Assembly (NCBI GenBank): GCA_007125415.1
Contig: SLDH01000159.1
Coordinates: 1-17,107 of the forward strand
DNA: 17,107 bases
Direction of reading: 5' to 3'
From: Roseovarius sp.
GTDB lineage: Bacteria > Pseudomonadota > Alphaproteobacteria > Rhodobacterales > Rhodobacteraceae
The translations under genes were made by a program, and so were the position numbers. Below the pieces are notes generated by a model. The model did no database searches and was not told where the DNA came from. It saw nothing but the letters and a program-made list of their open reading frames with translations. Every line of letters begins with the position of its first letter. Within the stretch, counting starts at the first letter, position 1. Positions 1-7,293 of the stretch are shown piece after piece.

Positions 1-812
1 CGGGCAGCTCTGTCTACCTGCGCATGTCGGGGGGCTGTCAGGGCTGCGCGGCCTCGAGCGCCACTCTCCGCGACGGGGTAGAGCGAATGCTGCGCGCGGC
101 ATTGCCCGAGATATCCGAAATTATCGATGTCACGGACCATGCTTCGGGCCAAAAACCCTTTTATGCCAAGGCGGATGGCCCCTCGCCGATGCTGCACCGG
201 TCGATTCCACCCGATGTAATCGGTTGGCAAGACGGGCAGGTCATCGTCGACCCGACTTACCTTGCCCCGAAGCTTGGCCTGACCCCCGAGGCTTTGCGCG
301 CAGGCCTGCGCAGCGGCGATGTGGTCGGTGTGACCGAGCAGGGCCAGGGCGAGGAGACGGGCAAGACCCGGATTATCCTGCGCAGCCCGACCCGGTCCTG
401 GGCCGCCGAAATCGATGCGCACGGGGCCGCGCGCGAAGTCCCGCCCCCGCGCAGCGTGCAGGGTGTGAACGAAAAAGAGTCCGAGCTTGCGGCCAGGATT
501 CGCGTCCATCTGGAAAAGCTGCCGCCAGATGCATTGCCTGTCACCTATGGCGCGCTTGCCCGCGCGCTGGGGCTCTGGGCACCTGGCTCAATCCGCAAGG
601 TCACGCGTGCGCTGGAAGTCACCATGCGCGAGGATGCGCGCGCAGGACGCCCGTTCATCGCGGCTTGTGCCGTCAGCCGCGGCCGCGACGGTTTGCCAGG
701 AGAAGGTTTTTTCACCCTCGCCCGCGCCCTGTCACGCGGGCCGCAGTCGGGCGAGAGCGATGCTGCGTTTCACGCCCGCGAAATCGCACAGCTTGCGCAC
801 AAAGCCGCCTGA
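1..812 (+). CDS. NfuA/NifU-like Fe-S scaffold domain fused to extra C-terminal domains (5' end outside window)
   Basis: The reading frame is open from base 3, so the gene begins upstream of the window; the in-frame ATG at 24 lies inside the conserved domain and is not the start. Seen: the region around that Met holds the C-x-x-C pair (GGCQGC) followed by a segment ending TDHASGQKPFY, which is the C-terminal half of the NifU/NfuA domain that binds and transfers an Fe-S cluster. About 200 further residues follow. The first part (about residues 60-140 from the ATG at 24) resembles the small DUF6522 domain of Rhodobacteraceae. The last part contains TYGALARALG and a conserved RPFIAACAVSRGRDGLPG stretch, loosely reminiscent of MGMT-like winged-helix proteins. 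Ordinary NfuA ends shortly after the CxxC motif, so this is an unusual fusion. The Fe-S domain call is secure; the role of the C-terminal domains is unknown. It runs convergently into ilvD with only 7 bp between the stops. Confidence 0.75.
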   Translation, partial: GSSVYLRMSGGCQGCAASSATLRDGVERMLRAALPEISEIIDVTDHASGQKPFYAKADGPSPMLHRSIPPDVIGWQDGQVIVDPTYLAPKLGLTPEALRAGLRSGDVVGVTEQGQGEETGKTRIILRSPTRSWAAEIDAHGAAREVPPPRSVQGVNEKESELAARIRVHLEKLPPDALPVTYGALARALGLWAPGSIRKVTRALEVTMREDARAGRPFIAACAVSRGRDGLPGEGFFTLARALSRGPQSGESDAAFHAREIAQLAHKAA

Positions 813-819
813 GGCGTGC

Positions 820-2550
820 TCACTGGTCCATGTAGACATGCCGCTCTTCGCGCGCGCCCGGATGTGTGACTGCGCCCCAGCGCGCGCCCCCGGCGAGCTT
901 GGCAAATTTCCAGATTGCGCCCGAGGCATATTGCGTGGGCTTCGGTCCCGGCCAGTCAGCCTTGCGCGCTGCAAGGTCTTCATCAGAAAGCGACACGGAC
1001 AATTCGCCCTTCACAGCGTCAATGGTGATCAAATCGCCATCGCGCAACAGTGCAATCGGCCCACCATGCGCGGCTTCCGGCCCGACATGGCCCACGCAGA
1101 AGCCTCGCGTTGCCCCGGAGAAGCGACCATCCGTGATCAGCGCGACCTTCTTGCCCATGCCCTGCCCCGAAATCGCTGCTGTCGTGGCCAGCATCTCTCG
1201 CATGCCCGGCCCACCGGCGGGGCCTTCATTTCGGATCACGATCACATCGCCCGCCGCATAGGCACGGCGGCGGACCGCATCATAGGCCTCTTCCTCGGAC
1301 TCGAAAACACGCGCGGGCCCCCTGAAGACCTGTTCTTCCGCGCTCATGCCCGCGACTTTCACGATGGCGCCGTCAGGGGCCAGATTGCCTTGCAAACCTA
1401 CCACCCCGCCTGTGGATGTAAGCGGGCTGGCACCGGGATAGATCACGCGCCCATCCGCATCGCCCGTGATTTGGTCCAGTTCTTCGCCGAGAGTGCGTCC
1501 CGAGGCCGTGATGCAGTCTTCATGCAAGAGCCCCAGTTTGCGCAACTCTTTCAGCACCACAGGCACACCGCCAGCCTCATAGAGATCCTTCGCCACATAT
1601 TTTCCGCCCGGTCGCAGGTCGCAGAACCAAGGCGTGTCGCGCATGATATCGGCGACATCGAACAGGTCGAAATCAATGCCCGCTTCATGCGCAATCGCAG
1701 GCAGATGCAGCGCCGCATTGGTGCTACCACCAGTGCAACCCACGACCCGCGCAGCATTCTCCAGGCTCTTGCGGGTGACGATATCGCGCGCGCGGATGTT
1801 CTTCTCGATCAGGTCCAGCACCGCGGCCCCACTCGCGCGACCATACTCATCGCGGCTTTCATACGGAGCGGGCGCCCCCGTGGAGTTCATCAGCGCAAGC
1901 CCCATAGCTTCCGACACGCAGGCCATGGTATTGGCCGTATATTGCGCCCCGCAAGCCCCCGCACTGGGACAGGCCACACGCTCGATGATCGCGAGTTCCG
2001 CATCGCTCATCTCGCCAGCCTGATGCTTGCCGACGGCCTCGAACACATCCTGCACGGTCACATCCTTGTCATTCAGCCGCCCCGGCAAGATCGAACCGCC
2101 GTAGATGAAGACCGACGGCACATTCAGCCGCACCATCGCCATCATCATCCCCGGCAGGCTTTTGTCACAGCCCGCAAGCCCCACCAGCGCATCATAGCAA
2201 TGCCCGCGCATGGTCAGTTCGACCGTATCGGCAATCGCATCGCGCGAAGCGAGTGACGAGCGCATGCCCTCATGCCCCATCGCGATCCCGTCCGTGACCG
2301 TGATCGTGGTGAATTCGCGTGCCGTGCCGCCTGCCTGATCCACGCCCGCCTTTACCGCCTGCGCCTGCCGGTTGAGCGTGATGTTGCAGGGCGCGGCCTC
2401 ATTCCAGCAGGTCGCGACACCTACCCATGGGCGGTGGATCTGCGCATCGCTCAGCCCCATCGCATAAAAATAGCTGCGCTGAGGAGCCTTGGATGCACCT
2501 TCGGTGACATGGCGGCTGGGAAGGCGGGATTTGTCAAAACGTTCGCTCAT
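820..2550 (-). CDS. ilvD: Dihydroxy-acid dehydratase
   Basis: This is a cytoplasmic Fe-S enzyme that dehydrates 2,3-dihydroxy-isovalerate and 2,3-dihydroxy-3-methylvalerate to the 2-keto acids of valine and isoleucine synthesis. The 576-residue product is full length for the family. The cluster ligands are visible: C55 in NEAAPCN, C128 in GCDKSLPG, and C200 in [31 protein letters not shown] and the C-terminal [12 protein letters not shown] motif are also intact. The PSAGACGA signature and the length resemble the shorter ~560-residue group, some members of which carry a [2Fe-2S] cluster, more than E. coli IlvD with its CPTCGSC motif; the cluster type is inference. No strong Shine-Dalgarno sequence is seen before the ATG, but the N-terminus fits the family. 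The gene stands alone and faces away from the repeat region. The sugar-acid dehydratase branch of the same family cannot be wholly excluded. Confidence 0.95.
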   Translation of the reverse strand: MSERFDKSRLPSRHVTEGASKAPQRSYFYAMGLSDAQIHRPWVGVATCWNEAAPCNITLNRQAQAVKAGVDQAGGTAREFTTITVTDGIAMGHEGMRSSLASRDAIADTVELTMRGHCYDALVGLAGCDKSLPGMMMAMVRLNVPSVFIYGGSILPGRLNDKDVTVQDVFEAVGKHQAGEMSDAELAIIERVACPSAGACGAQYTANTMACVSEAMGLALMNSTGAPAPYESRDEYGRASGAAVLDLIEKNIRARDIVTRKSLENAARVVGCTGGSTNAALHLPAIAHEAGIDFDLFDVADIMRDTPWFCDLRPGGKYVAKDLYEAGGVPVVLKELRKLGLLHEDCITASGRTLGEELDQITGDADGRVIYPGASPLTSTGGVVGLQGNLAPDGAIVKVAGMSAEEQVFRGPARVFESEEEAYDAVRRRAYAAGDVIVIRNEGPAGGPGMREMLATTAAISGQGMGKKVALITDGRFSGATRGFCVGHVGPEAAHGGPIALLRDGDLITIDAVKGELSVSLSDEDLAARKADWPGPKPTQYASGAIWKFAKLAGGARWGAVTHPGAREERHVYMDQ

Positions 2551-3228
2551 TTACGTTTGCCTGTTTTTGCGGAAGTGTATTCCGACAGATAATCAACGAT
2601 GGGCGCAAGGGAACGCTAAGAAGCCTTGCATTGACATGCGGAATTCTTTTGAGGCAACAAGTTTCGACCCGATCTCTCCTTGAACCATGACTTACAGTTC
2701 GGCCTTGCGGAGCAGAGATTACTATAACCTACTGTCATTTGACAAAGACGTCGCGACCGTCCGCTATCGAACGATGCTGCGGATGCAATGCTGCAGCGTC
2801 ACAGTCTGCAAACCGCCCTCTACGTCGGCCATGCTGCGACAGCGAAAGCTCATCGGTGGATAGCGTGAACGGCAGAAAGGTCCCGCATAGCGGCCGCGCC
2901 GGGTGCTCGCTAGACGAGACTCAAGGCACGTCATGCATTGCGACTGCATCGAGCTAACCGGCTTTCATGATGCCCGAACGAGCGCCAAGCCCATTGCGCG
3001 TGTCGCTCAGCGGCATCATCACCAGCGGGCCGGTAAGTGGCCGCCAAAAGCAGAGATGCCCCCTCAGCGACTCTCTGAGCGCGTTTTGAAGGTGGTCACA
3101 GCAGAGGTGGCCGATGCATGTTCGAAAGACGCAGCTTCGCCACCCGCACCGAAGCGTCAATTGTCATTGGCTACCGTTCCAAGCTGCGATAACGTCCACA
3201 GGCAGGCATAAACCCCGAGGAGACAGCC
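2551..3228. other. Gene-poor interval with degenerate repeat
   Basis: No coding sequence with family resemblance or a good ribosome binding site was found before the WGR gene. The first ~150 bp should hold the ilvD promoter on the minus strand. The rest contains repeat copy R1, listed separately. Small open frames here do not look like genes. Confidence 0.6.
2860..3180 (+). repeat. Degenerate repeat copy R1 (partner at about 15015-15325)
   Basis: Bases 3061-3083 are identical over 23 bp to 15215-15237. Similarity extends on both sides: cagagatgc at 3051-3059 matches 15205-15213; gtgtcgctcagcggc near 3000 matches gtgtcgctgagtggc near 15155; and ccgaagcgtca near 3149 matches 15302. A weaker match (aaggtcccgcatagcggcc near 2878 against aaggtccgcatagcagcc near 15029) is collinear, with nearly the same spacing to the core in both copies. 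The copies have the same orientation. Neither copy carries an intact reading frame, although both minus strands can encode a related MTLR...ALRESLR.HLC peptide, so they may be decayed remnants of one element. Outer limits are estimates from alignment by eye. Confidence 0.75.
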
Positions 3229-3489
3229 ATGTTGTCACTACTCTGTCATCGCGTGACAGATGATGCGACCGCAACGCCGACGCATTTCTACCGTGTCGAT
3301 GTCACCTACAACCTGTTCGGCGAATATACCGTGATGCGCGCATGGGGTCAGGTCGGATCGCGCGGTCGTAACGTCAATGCTTGGTTCGGAAACCTTCGTG
3401 ATGCGGTCTTTGTCGCCGATCAGTCATATCGCCGCGCGACAGGCCGAGGTTATCGCTTGACCGAAAAGGTGTTCATGTCTGCTGCGTGA
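3229..3489 (+). CDS. WGR domain-containing small protein
   Basis: The 86-residue product consists almost entirely of a WGR domain. Seen: FYRVDVTYNLFGEYTVMRAWGQVGSRGR (about residues 20-47 when read through, with W39-G40-Q41 replacing W-G-R/K), then an aromatic/basic helix ending RRATGRGYR. WGR domains occur in PARP-type proteins and as short stand-alone proteins in alphaproteobacteria; a nucleic-acid-binding role is assumed from the family and is not shown here. The ATG is preceded by a purine-rich site (cgaggaga, about 3215-3222) at good spacing. It is isolated, with repeat R1 upstream and a convergent SRAP remnant downstream, which suggests an accessory setting. Confidence 0.8.
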   Translation: MLSLLCHRVTDDATATPTHFYRVDVTYNLFGEYTVMRAWGQVGSRGRNVNAWFGNLRDAVFVADQSYRRATGRGYRLTEKVFMSAA

Positions 3490-3530
3490 AAGCCGAATGC
3501 AATGTTCTGGAACCGCGAAAGATGGTGCTG

Positions 3531-3790
3531 TTAATCGGATTGCGTCATTCTCAGCAGCTCGTCGGCCAGGGGCCGCTGCATCTCCTTGGCCACTGACCAC
3601 GGCGCGTTGAGCCAGACGTCCAACTCGTCAGTCTCGGTCAGCATCACTGGCATCGCCTTCGGATGGATCGGCTCCGCGACAGCATTCGGTTTGCAGGTCA
3701 GGAACGCGAACAGATCATCCGTGGTCTCGCCATCCTTCAGCTTGCGAATGCTGGTCCACTCAGCCACCCAGATACCTGCGAAAAGGGGGC
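3531..3790 (-). pseudogene. SRAP (YedK/HMCES-like) protein, C-terminal remnant
   Basis: SRAP proteins form a thiazolidine crosslink through an N-terminal Cys2 to shield abasic sites in single-stranded DNA. Only the C-terminal third is left. Reading leftward from about 3790, the frame gives FAGIWVAEWTS, then DDLFAFLTCKPNA, then IHPKAMPVML containing the conserved active-site-region His, and VWLNAPW near the end. Homology stops at FAGIW, and the MCGR start with its catalytic Cys and the middle of the protein are not found upstream. The first in-frame ATG (3767) is within the domain and has no convincing ribosome site. I infer a truncated gene. The break near 3790 marks a rearrangement junction. 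Confidence 0.75.
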
Positions 3791-4468
3791 ATCAAAGGTG
3801 GACGGATCCTTTGTCATCTCGCGACACAAGGGTAGGCTCGCTCGCTGCAGCTTTCCTGCGGCCATGCCGCACGCTGATTGAGTCCATCAATTTTCCAAGA
3901 TTTTCTGGCCGCAGGACAATGGGTTTCCCAAAATGGGTGCCAATCTGCCCCACGATTCTGGAGATCAGCTCAGAGCAGCGCGCCTGCAGCGTTGCCTTCG
4001 AAGATTTCCGTCTCACGGATATTGCGGACGCGCATGACATCGTTTGATTGTCTGCCTGCGCACTGATCGTCGGCGTCGGAACCCCGAACTGTGCAAGCGG
4101 GAAGCAGAAGGCCGTTCAGGGCCGGGAACGTCGATCCTATCGTAACCATCGCAAGGGGCGGATTGCAGACGAATGCAGTCGCGGCGTTGCGCTCGCAGAA
4201 ATCGGTTAAAGCGGGCATTCGTAGCGCAGAAGCAGATTTTCTGGTCGGCAACAAGGCTCATGTCCATTGATCGGACTATGGTCCTTGGCACAGGCGCGCC
4301 TATTCAGCCTTGTCTACCAGTCCATGGTGTCGGTCATCAGATCCCATCTTTTTGTTGGCGTGAACGCCTGTCGAACTTGATAAGAACCTGCGGAGCCGGA
4401 AATGACAACCTTGTCGGGCTTCGGGCGGAAACCGCCGCTCACCTGGTGAACTTCACAGAAGTCCTGCG
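3791..4468. other. Gene-poor interval after the SRAP break
   Basis: About 680 bp without a recognisable gene. Several short overlapping minus-strand frames (between 3792 and 4291) appear to hand over from one to another, which could be a frameshifted remnant, but no family signature was recognised. There is no rRNA, tRNA or clear terminator. Confidence 0.5.
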
Positions 4469-4720
4469 TCAATTGGGAAGGCCGGCGGCGATCCGTTCGG
4501 CGAGGGAATGCAGCGCCCGTTGCGATCCCTGGCCCAATCCGCGGCCGGATACATACTCCCGGTGCTCGCGGTCGAGGCCGATGTCATTGCGGATTGTGCT
4601 TTCGGACATCCCGACGCGGGGCCGCGCGCCTCCGGGCCCCCGCACCAGCAGGGCGGCGAGTGAAAGGAATAGTCGCGCAATATAGGGACGCTGGCGGAAA
4701 AGTGAAACGTTGATCAGCAT
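4469..4720 (-). CDS. DUF1127-like small basic protein
   Basis: The product is 83 residues if started at the ATG complementary to 4718-4720. That start is chosen because the complement of 4721-4732 reads gcggaggaaagg, a strong Shine-Dalgarno sequence immediately upstream. Seen: a hydrophobic N-terminal helix (ARLFLSLAALLV) and then SESTIRNDIGLDREHREYV, which resembles the L-x-D-x-x-L-R-D-I-G-L core of DUF1127 proteins, small Arg-rich proteins that in some alphaproteobacteria affect phosphate or RNA metabolism. It is transcribed divergently from the LysR gene across about 105 bp, so a regulatory link is plausible. In-frame ATGs at 4774 and 4762 are possible but have no such ribosome site. The family assignment is moderate. 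Confidence 0.55.
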   Translation of the reverse strand: MLINVSLFRQRPYIARLFLSLAALLVRGPGGARPRVGMSESTIRNDIGLDREHREYVSGRGLGQGSQRALHSLAERIAAGLPN

Positions 4721-4780
4721 CCTTTCCTCCGCTGAAGTTCCGATGTGCAGAGCTTGCCTCATCTCGTAAGTCATGATAAT

Positions 4781-4820
4781 ATATCGATTTCGGGACTTAT
4801 AATCCCATTTTTCGGGATAT
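4781..4820. promoter_or_regulatory. Candidate LysR operator/promoter in divergent intergenic region
   Basis: This AT-rich stretch lies between the DUF1127-like gene and the LysR gene. It begins with ATATC and ends with GATAT, contains ttcggga twice (4789-4795 and 4811-4817), and has GGGA/TCCC arms around cttataa (4792-4806). Such interrupted dyads are typical of LysR-type binding sites next to their own gene. The role is inferred from position and symmetry. Confidence 0.4.
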
Positions 4821-4826
4821 TCGTGG

Positions 4827-5747
4827 ATGCGCGATCTGCAATCCATTACCACCTTCGTCGCTGTCGCCCGGGGTGGAAGCTTTGCCGAGGCGGCCCGCCG
4901 GCTGCGGATCTCCACCACTGCTGCCAGTCGCCACGTGGCCGATCTCGAACAGGCGCTCGGCGTGCAATTGCTGCAGCGAACAACGCGCAGCGTCAGCGTC
5001 ACCGAAGCCGGTGCCCGCTACCTACCCAGGGCCGAGGCGATCCTTGCCGACCTGGACGCCCTTCACGCCGAGACCGCGGCCGCCGACCAGACGCCCAGAG
5101 GCACGCTGCGCATCGCCGCGCCGCCCGGGATCGGGCATGACTGGATCGTGCCGCTGGTGACCGATTTCCTTGCCGACAACCCCGGCATCAGCCTGGACCT
5201 TGACCTCAGCGAACGCCTGGTCGACCTTGTCGGCGAGGGCTACGATGCGGCGATCCGGTCCGGCACCCTCGCCAGTTCCAGTCTGATCGCGCATCGGATC
5301 ATCGAGATTCGCTACCGGCTCTGCGCGAGCCCCGCCTATCTCGATCGCTGCGGGACACCCGAGGCTCCGTCGCAGCTGGTCGATTACGACTGCCTGTTCT
5401 GGTGTAGCAGCGGAACCGGGTCTGCCGCCGAATGGACCTTCATGCAAAACGGCCATCCGGAAACGGTTCCGGTCAAATGCCGGCTCCGCATCGGCAGCCT
5501 GCCAGCCCTGCGACACGCTGCACTTCTCGGGCTTGGCCTCACCATCCTACCGGAGCGCGATGTCGCGCAGGATTTGGAGGAGGGACGGCTCGTGCATGTC
5601 CTGCCCGGATGGGAGATTTCCGCCGAAAGCCTCAGCCTCGTGCGTCCCGCCGGCGCGTTCGAGCCAGCGCGGCTGCGGCTTTTCATCGACTTCATAACAG
5701 CTGCGCTGCGTCGAAGCGGATCACGATCGGCTCGGGAAGATCCGTGA
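4827..5747 (+). CDS. LysR-family transcriptional regulator
   Basis: The 306-residue product has the standard LysR layout and length. A winged helix-turn-helix spans residues 1-60 (SFAEAARRLRISTTAASRH, then LEQALGVQLLQRTTRSVSVTEAG), followed by a linker helix and a type-2 periplasmic-binding-fold effector domain starting at about residue 90 (GTLRIAAPPGIGHDWIVPLV). The layout resembles the DsdA/AaeR-type subgroup in which SLPALRHAALLGLGLTILP is conserved near residue 230. The effector is unknown. The gene faces away from the DUF1127-like gene, its most likely target besides itself, and converges on the cupin gene 117 bp downstream. The ATG has only a weak ribosome site, but it fits the family N-terminus. 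No catalytic gene sits directly with it. Confidence 0.92.
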   Translation: MRDLQSITTFVAVARGGSFAEAARRLRISTTAASRHVADLEQALGVQLLQRTTRSVSVTEAGARYLPRAEAILADLDALHAETAAADQTPRGTLRIAAPPGIGHDWIVPLVTDFLADNPGISLDLDLSERLVDLVGEGYDAAIRSGTLASSSLIAHRIIEIRYRLCASPAYLDRCGTPEAPSQLVDYDCLFWCSSGTGSAAEWTFMQNGHPETVPVKCRLRIGSLPALRHAALLGLGLTILPERDVAQDLEEGRLVHVLPGWEISAESLSLVRPAGAFEPARLRLFIDFITAALRRSGSRSAREDP

Positions 5748-5864
5748 ATGCCCTACGCTGCTCTCTGCAATTGCCTGCGCGATTGCCGCTCACCCGCAAC
5801 TTGCGCGTTGCTCGGCTGCGAGGAAAATCAAGCGATTGATCGGGAACCCGAGTAGCCGTTCCTA

Positions 5865-6092
5865 CTAGCCCAGGCTCTCTGCCAGGATGTCGATGCCGAC
5901 CACGGTTTCGTCGCCGACGACCCAGGTCTCGTGTCCCGGAGGGGTTGAGCCAATGTCGCCGGGCCCGAACTCCTCGGTGCTGCCGTCCTCCGTGTGCACG
6001 GCGGAGCGACCCGAGGTGACCACCCAGATTGCATAGTGGAACTGCGCGACGTCTTCCGCATTCTCGAAGCTCTTCTTGATGATTCCGTTCAT
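5865..6092 (-). CDS. Shortened cupin-domain protein
   Basis: The 75-residue product starts at the ATG complementary to 6090-6092. This start is chosen because the complement upstream reads aaggaggtcgtca, a near-perfect Shine-Dalgarno at good spacing; a longer frame to 6176 has no such site. The second cupin motif is clear: EEFGPGDIGSTPPGHETWVVGDE (about residues 44-66, read in parts). The first motif (the HxH...E metal site) is absent. In related single-domain cupins of about 110 residues, some 35-40 residues with that motif lie between a start like MNGIIKKSF and the HYAIWVVTSG strand. Here these are nearly adjacent, so an in-frame internal deletion is likely. Whether the product is functional is unclear. 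It lies downstream of the TetR gene on the same strand. Confidence 0.65.
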   Translation of the reverse strand: MNGIIKKSFENAEDVAQFHYAIWVVTSGRSAVHTEDGSTEEFGPGDIGSTPPGHETWVVGDETVVGIDILAESLG

Positions 6093-6276
6093 TGACGACC
6101 TCCTTGCTGGCATTGAGGATCTCGCGTCGGCGATGCCGAACAGCACGCGCTGCTGATGGAGTTCGACTTGGTCCATGGCCGATGGGGCACCCTCGTTTCC
6201 GCAGAGGATCGCGCACCGTCTGCTTCGATTGCAGGCACGGGTTGCCGGAAATTACTTTGCATCAACGCATTTGCAG

Positions 6277-6957
6277 TTAGCGGCTATCCTTCAAATGCAA
6301 CGCAGCCATTGCCTTGGCATGACGCGCATATTCTGGATTCCCGCTGATCTGTGCAGCGACGATCGCGCCATCCATCAGCAAAGTGAAATACTCAACTGTC
6401 AAGCGCGGGTCTTTCACCCCCAGGATTTCGGCTTGGGCGGCGACCCAACCATTGAGATGTGATTTATGCGCCCGGATGATCGTGCGCAGCCGGGAATTGT
6501 CGATGTCGAATTCACCCGCTGCGTTGATGAACGGGCAGCCGAAGAAATGCGGGTCAGAAAACCAGCATTCCAGAATGTCGAACATCGCCAGAAGCCTGCC
6601 CTCTGCCGTGGCGTTTGTCTTACCCATTTCAGTGAAGAACCAGGATCGCCACGCCGCCCCTTCTCGTTCCAGCACTGCCTCGATCAGCCCGTCCTTGTTG
6701 CCGAAATGCTTGTAGAGCGATGTCTTTGCCGTGCCTGCCCGCCGCGCGATGGCATCGACGCCTGTGGCCTGGAATCCTGCATGGCAAAAAAGCCAGGACG
6801 CTGCAGCCAGCAGCCTCTCGGATGTCGTGTCTGCATAGCGCGCAGAACAGACCGTCCCTGCGCCAAGGCATAGCGTCTCCACAGGCATGGGCGCTGCATC
6901 ATCGCGCGCCTCGCCCACGCCAAGTTGAGGGGCTTCGATACCTGTCACGGAGTCCAT
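6277..6957 (-). CDS. TetR/AcrR-family transcriptional repressor
   Basis: The product is 226 residues from the ATG complementary to 6955-6957. An alternative TTG start at 7020 would place the 16-bp palindrome at 6997-7012 inside the coding region, so the inner start is preferred; it has AGGAG (complement of 6969-6973) 11 nt upstream. Seen: TSERLLAAASWLFCHAGFQATGVDAIARRAGTAKTSLYKHFGNKDGLIEAVL when read through, a classical TetR helix-turn-helix with LYKHFGNKD as the recognition/helix-4 signature. The remainder is the ligand-binding helical domain, with FGCPFINAAGEF typical of a YxaF/LmrA-like subgroup. It is divergent from the ABC transporter/cyanase operon and separated by about 340 bp, so it is the prime candidate regulator of that operon. 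The ligand is unknown. Confidence 0.9.
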   Translation of the reverse strand: MDSVTGIEAPQLGVGEARDDAAPMPVETLCLGAGTVCSARYADTTSERLLAAASWLFCHAGFQATGVDAIARRAGTAKTSLYKHFGNKDGLIEAVLEREGAAWRSWFFTEMGKTNATAEGRLLAMFDILECWFSDPHFFGCPFINAAGEFDIDNSRLRTIIRAHKSHLNGWVAAQAEILGVKDPRLTVEYFTLLMDGAIVAAQISGNPEYARHAKAMAALHLKDSR

Positions 6958-6996
6958 CGTTGCCGTCACTCCTGAAATACTGTCCCGTGATGTTGT

Positions 6997-7012
6997 GATA
7001 CAGAACTGTATC
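6997..7012. promoter_or_regulatory. Perfect 16-bp palindrome, candidate TetR operator
   Basis: GATACAG-aa-CTGTATC is a perfect inverted repeat with 7-bp arms, sited 40 bp upstream of the preferred TetR start. Size, symmetry and location are typical of TetR autoregulatory operators. Another TACAG lies at 7021-7025. Binding is inferred. Confidence 0.65.
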
Positions 7013-7293
7013 AAGGCCAATACAGAAAAGAAAAGAAAATCTGAAGTGATGCCGAATCATGCAACAAGATAAGACACCGACCGGTATCTATTTTTGGGGC
7101 ATTCCCACACCTATCATGCGCTGCTCTGATTCAGGAATGCACGAATGAAAGGCAGATATTCCGCATATTACGCATATTTTTCTGATATCTTCCAAAATCA
7201 AGGTTCGAAAACGTCTTGGACCGATTTCAGCTAGACAACACAGATCGGTATCTTCACCTTTGATGTAGATAAAGACATGAAGGAATGCCGATC
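7013..7293. promoter_or_regulatory. Divergent control region between TetR gene and importer operon
   Basis: This is an AT-richer region without genes. It contains three head-to-tail 9-bp units starting ATATT at 7156, 7165 and 7174, and a near-repeat gaccggtatct (7079-7089) / gatcggtatct (7243-7253). The GTATC ends of the latter resemble the half-site of the palindrome at 6997-7012. The operon promoter must lie here, but no convincing -35/-10 pair can be assigned by eye. Confidence 0.45.

Noticed and set aside
487-2256. Long plus-strand reading frame of 589 codons
   Set aside because: It runs antisense through ilvD and over the end of the NfuA-like gene, has Arg/His-rich composition and no family resemblance; a GC-rich shadow frame.
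2860-3180. Intact insertion sequence at R1
   Set aside because: No transposase frame, terminal inverted repeats or target duplications can be seen; only a degenerate repeat is supported.
3792-4291. Overlapping short minus-strand frames that might be a frameshifted transposase or other gene
   Set aside because: No transposase, integrase or other family signature was recognised and no terminal inverted repeats were seen, so no named feature is claimed.
5022-5516. Minus-strand frame of 164 codons
   Set aside because: Antisense to the LysR gene, no recognisable domain or ribosome site.
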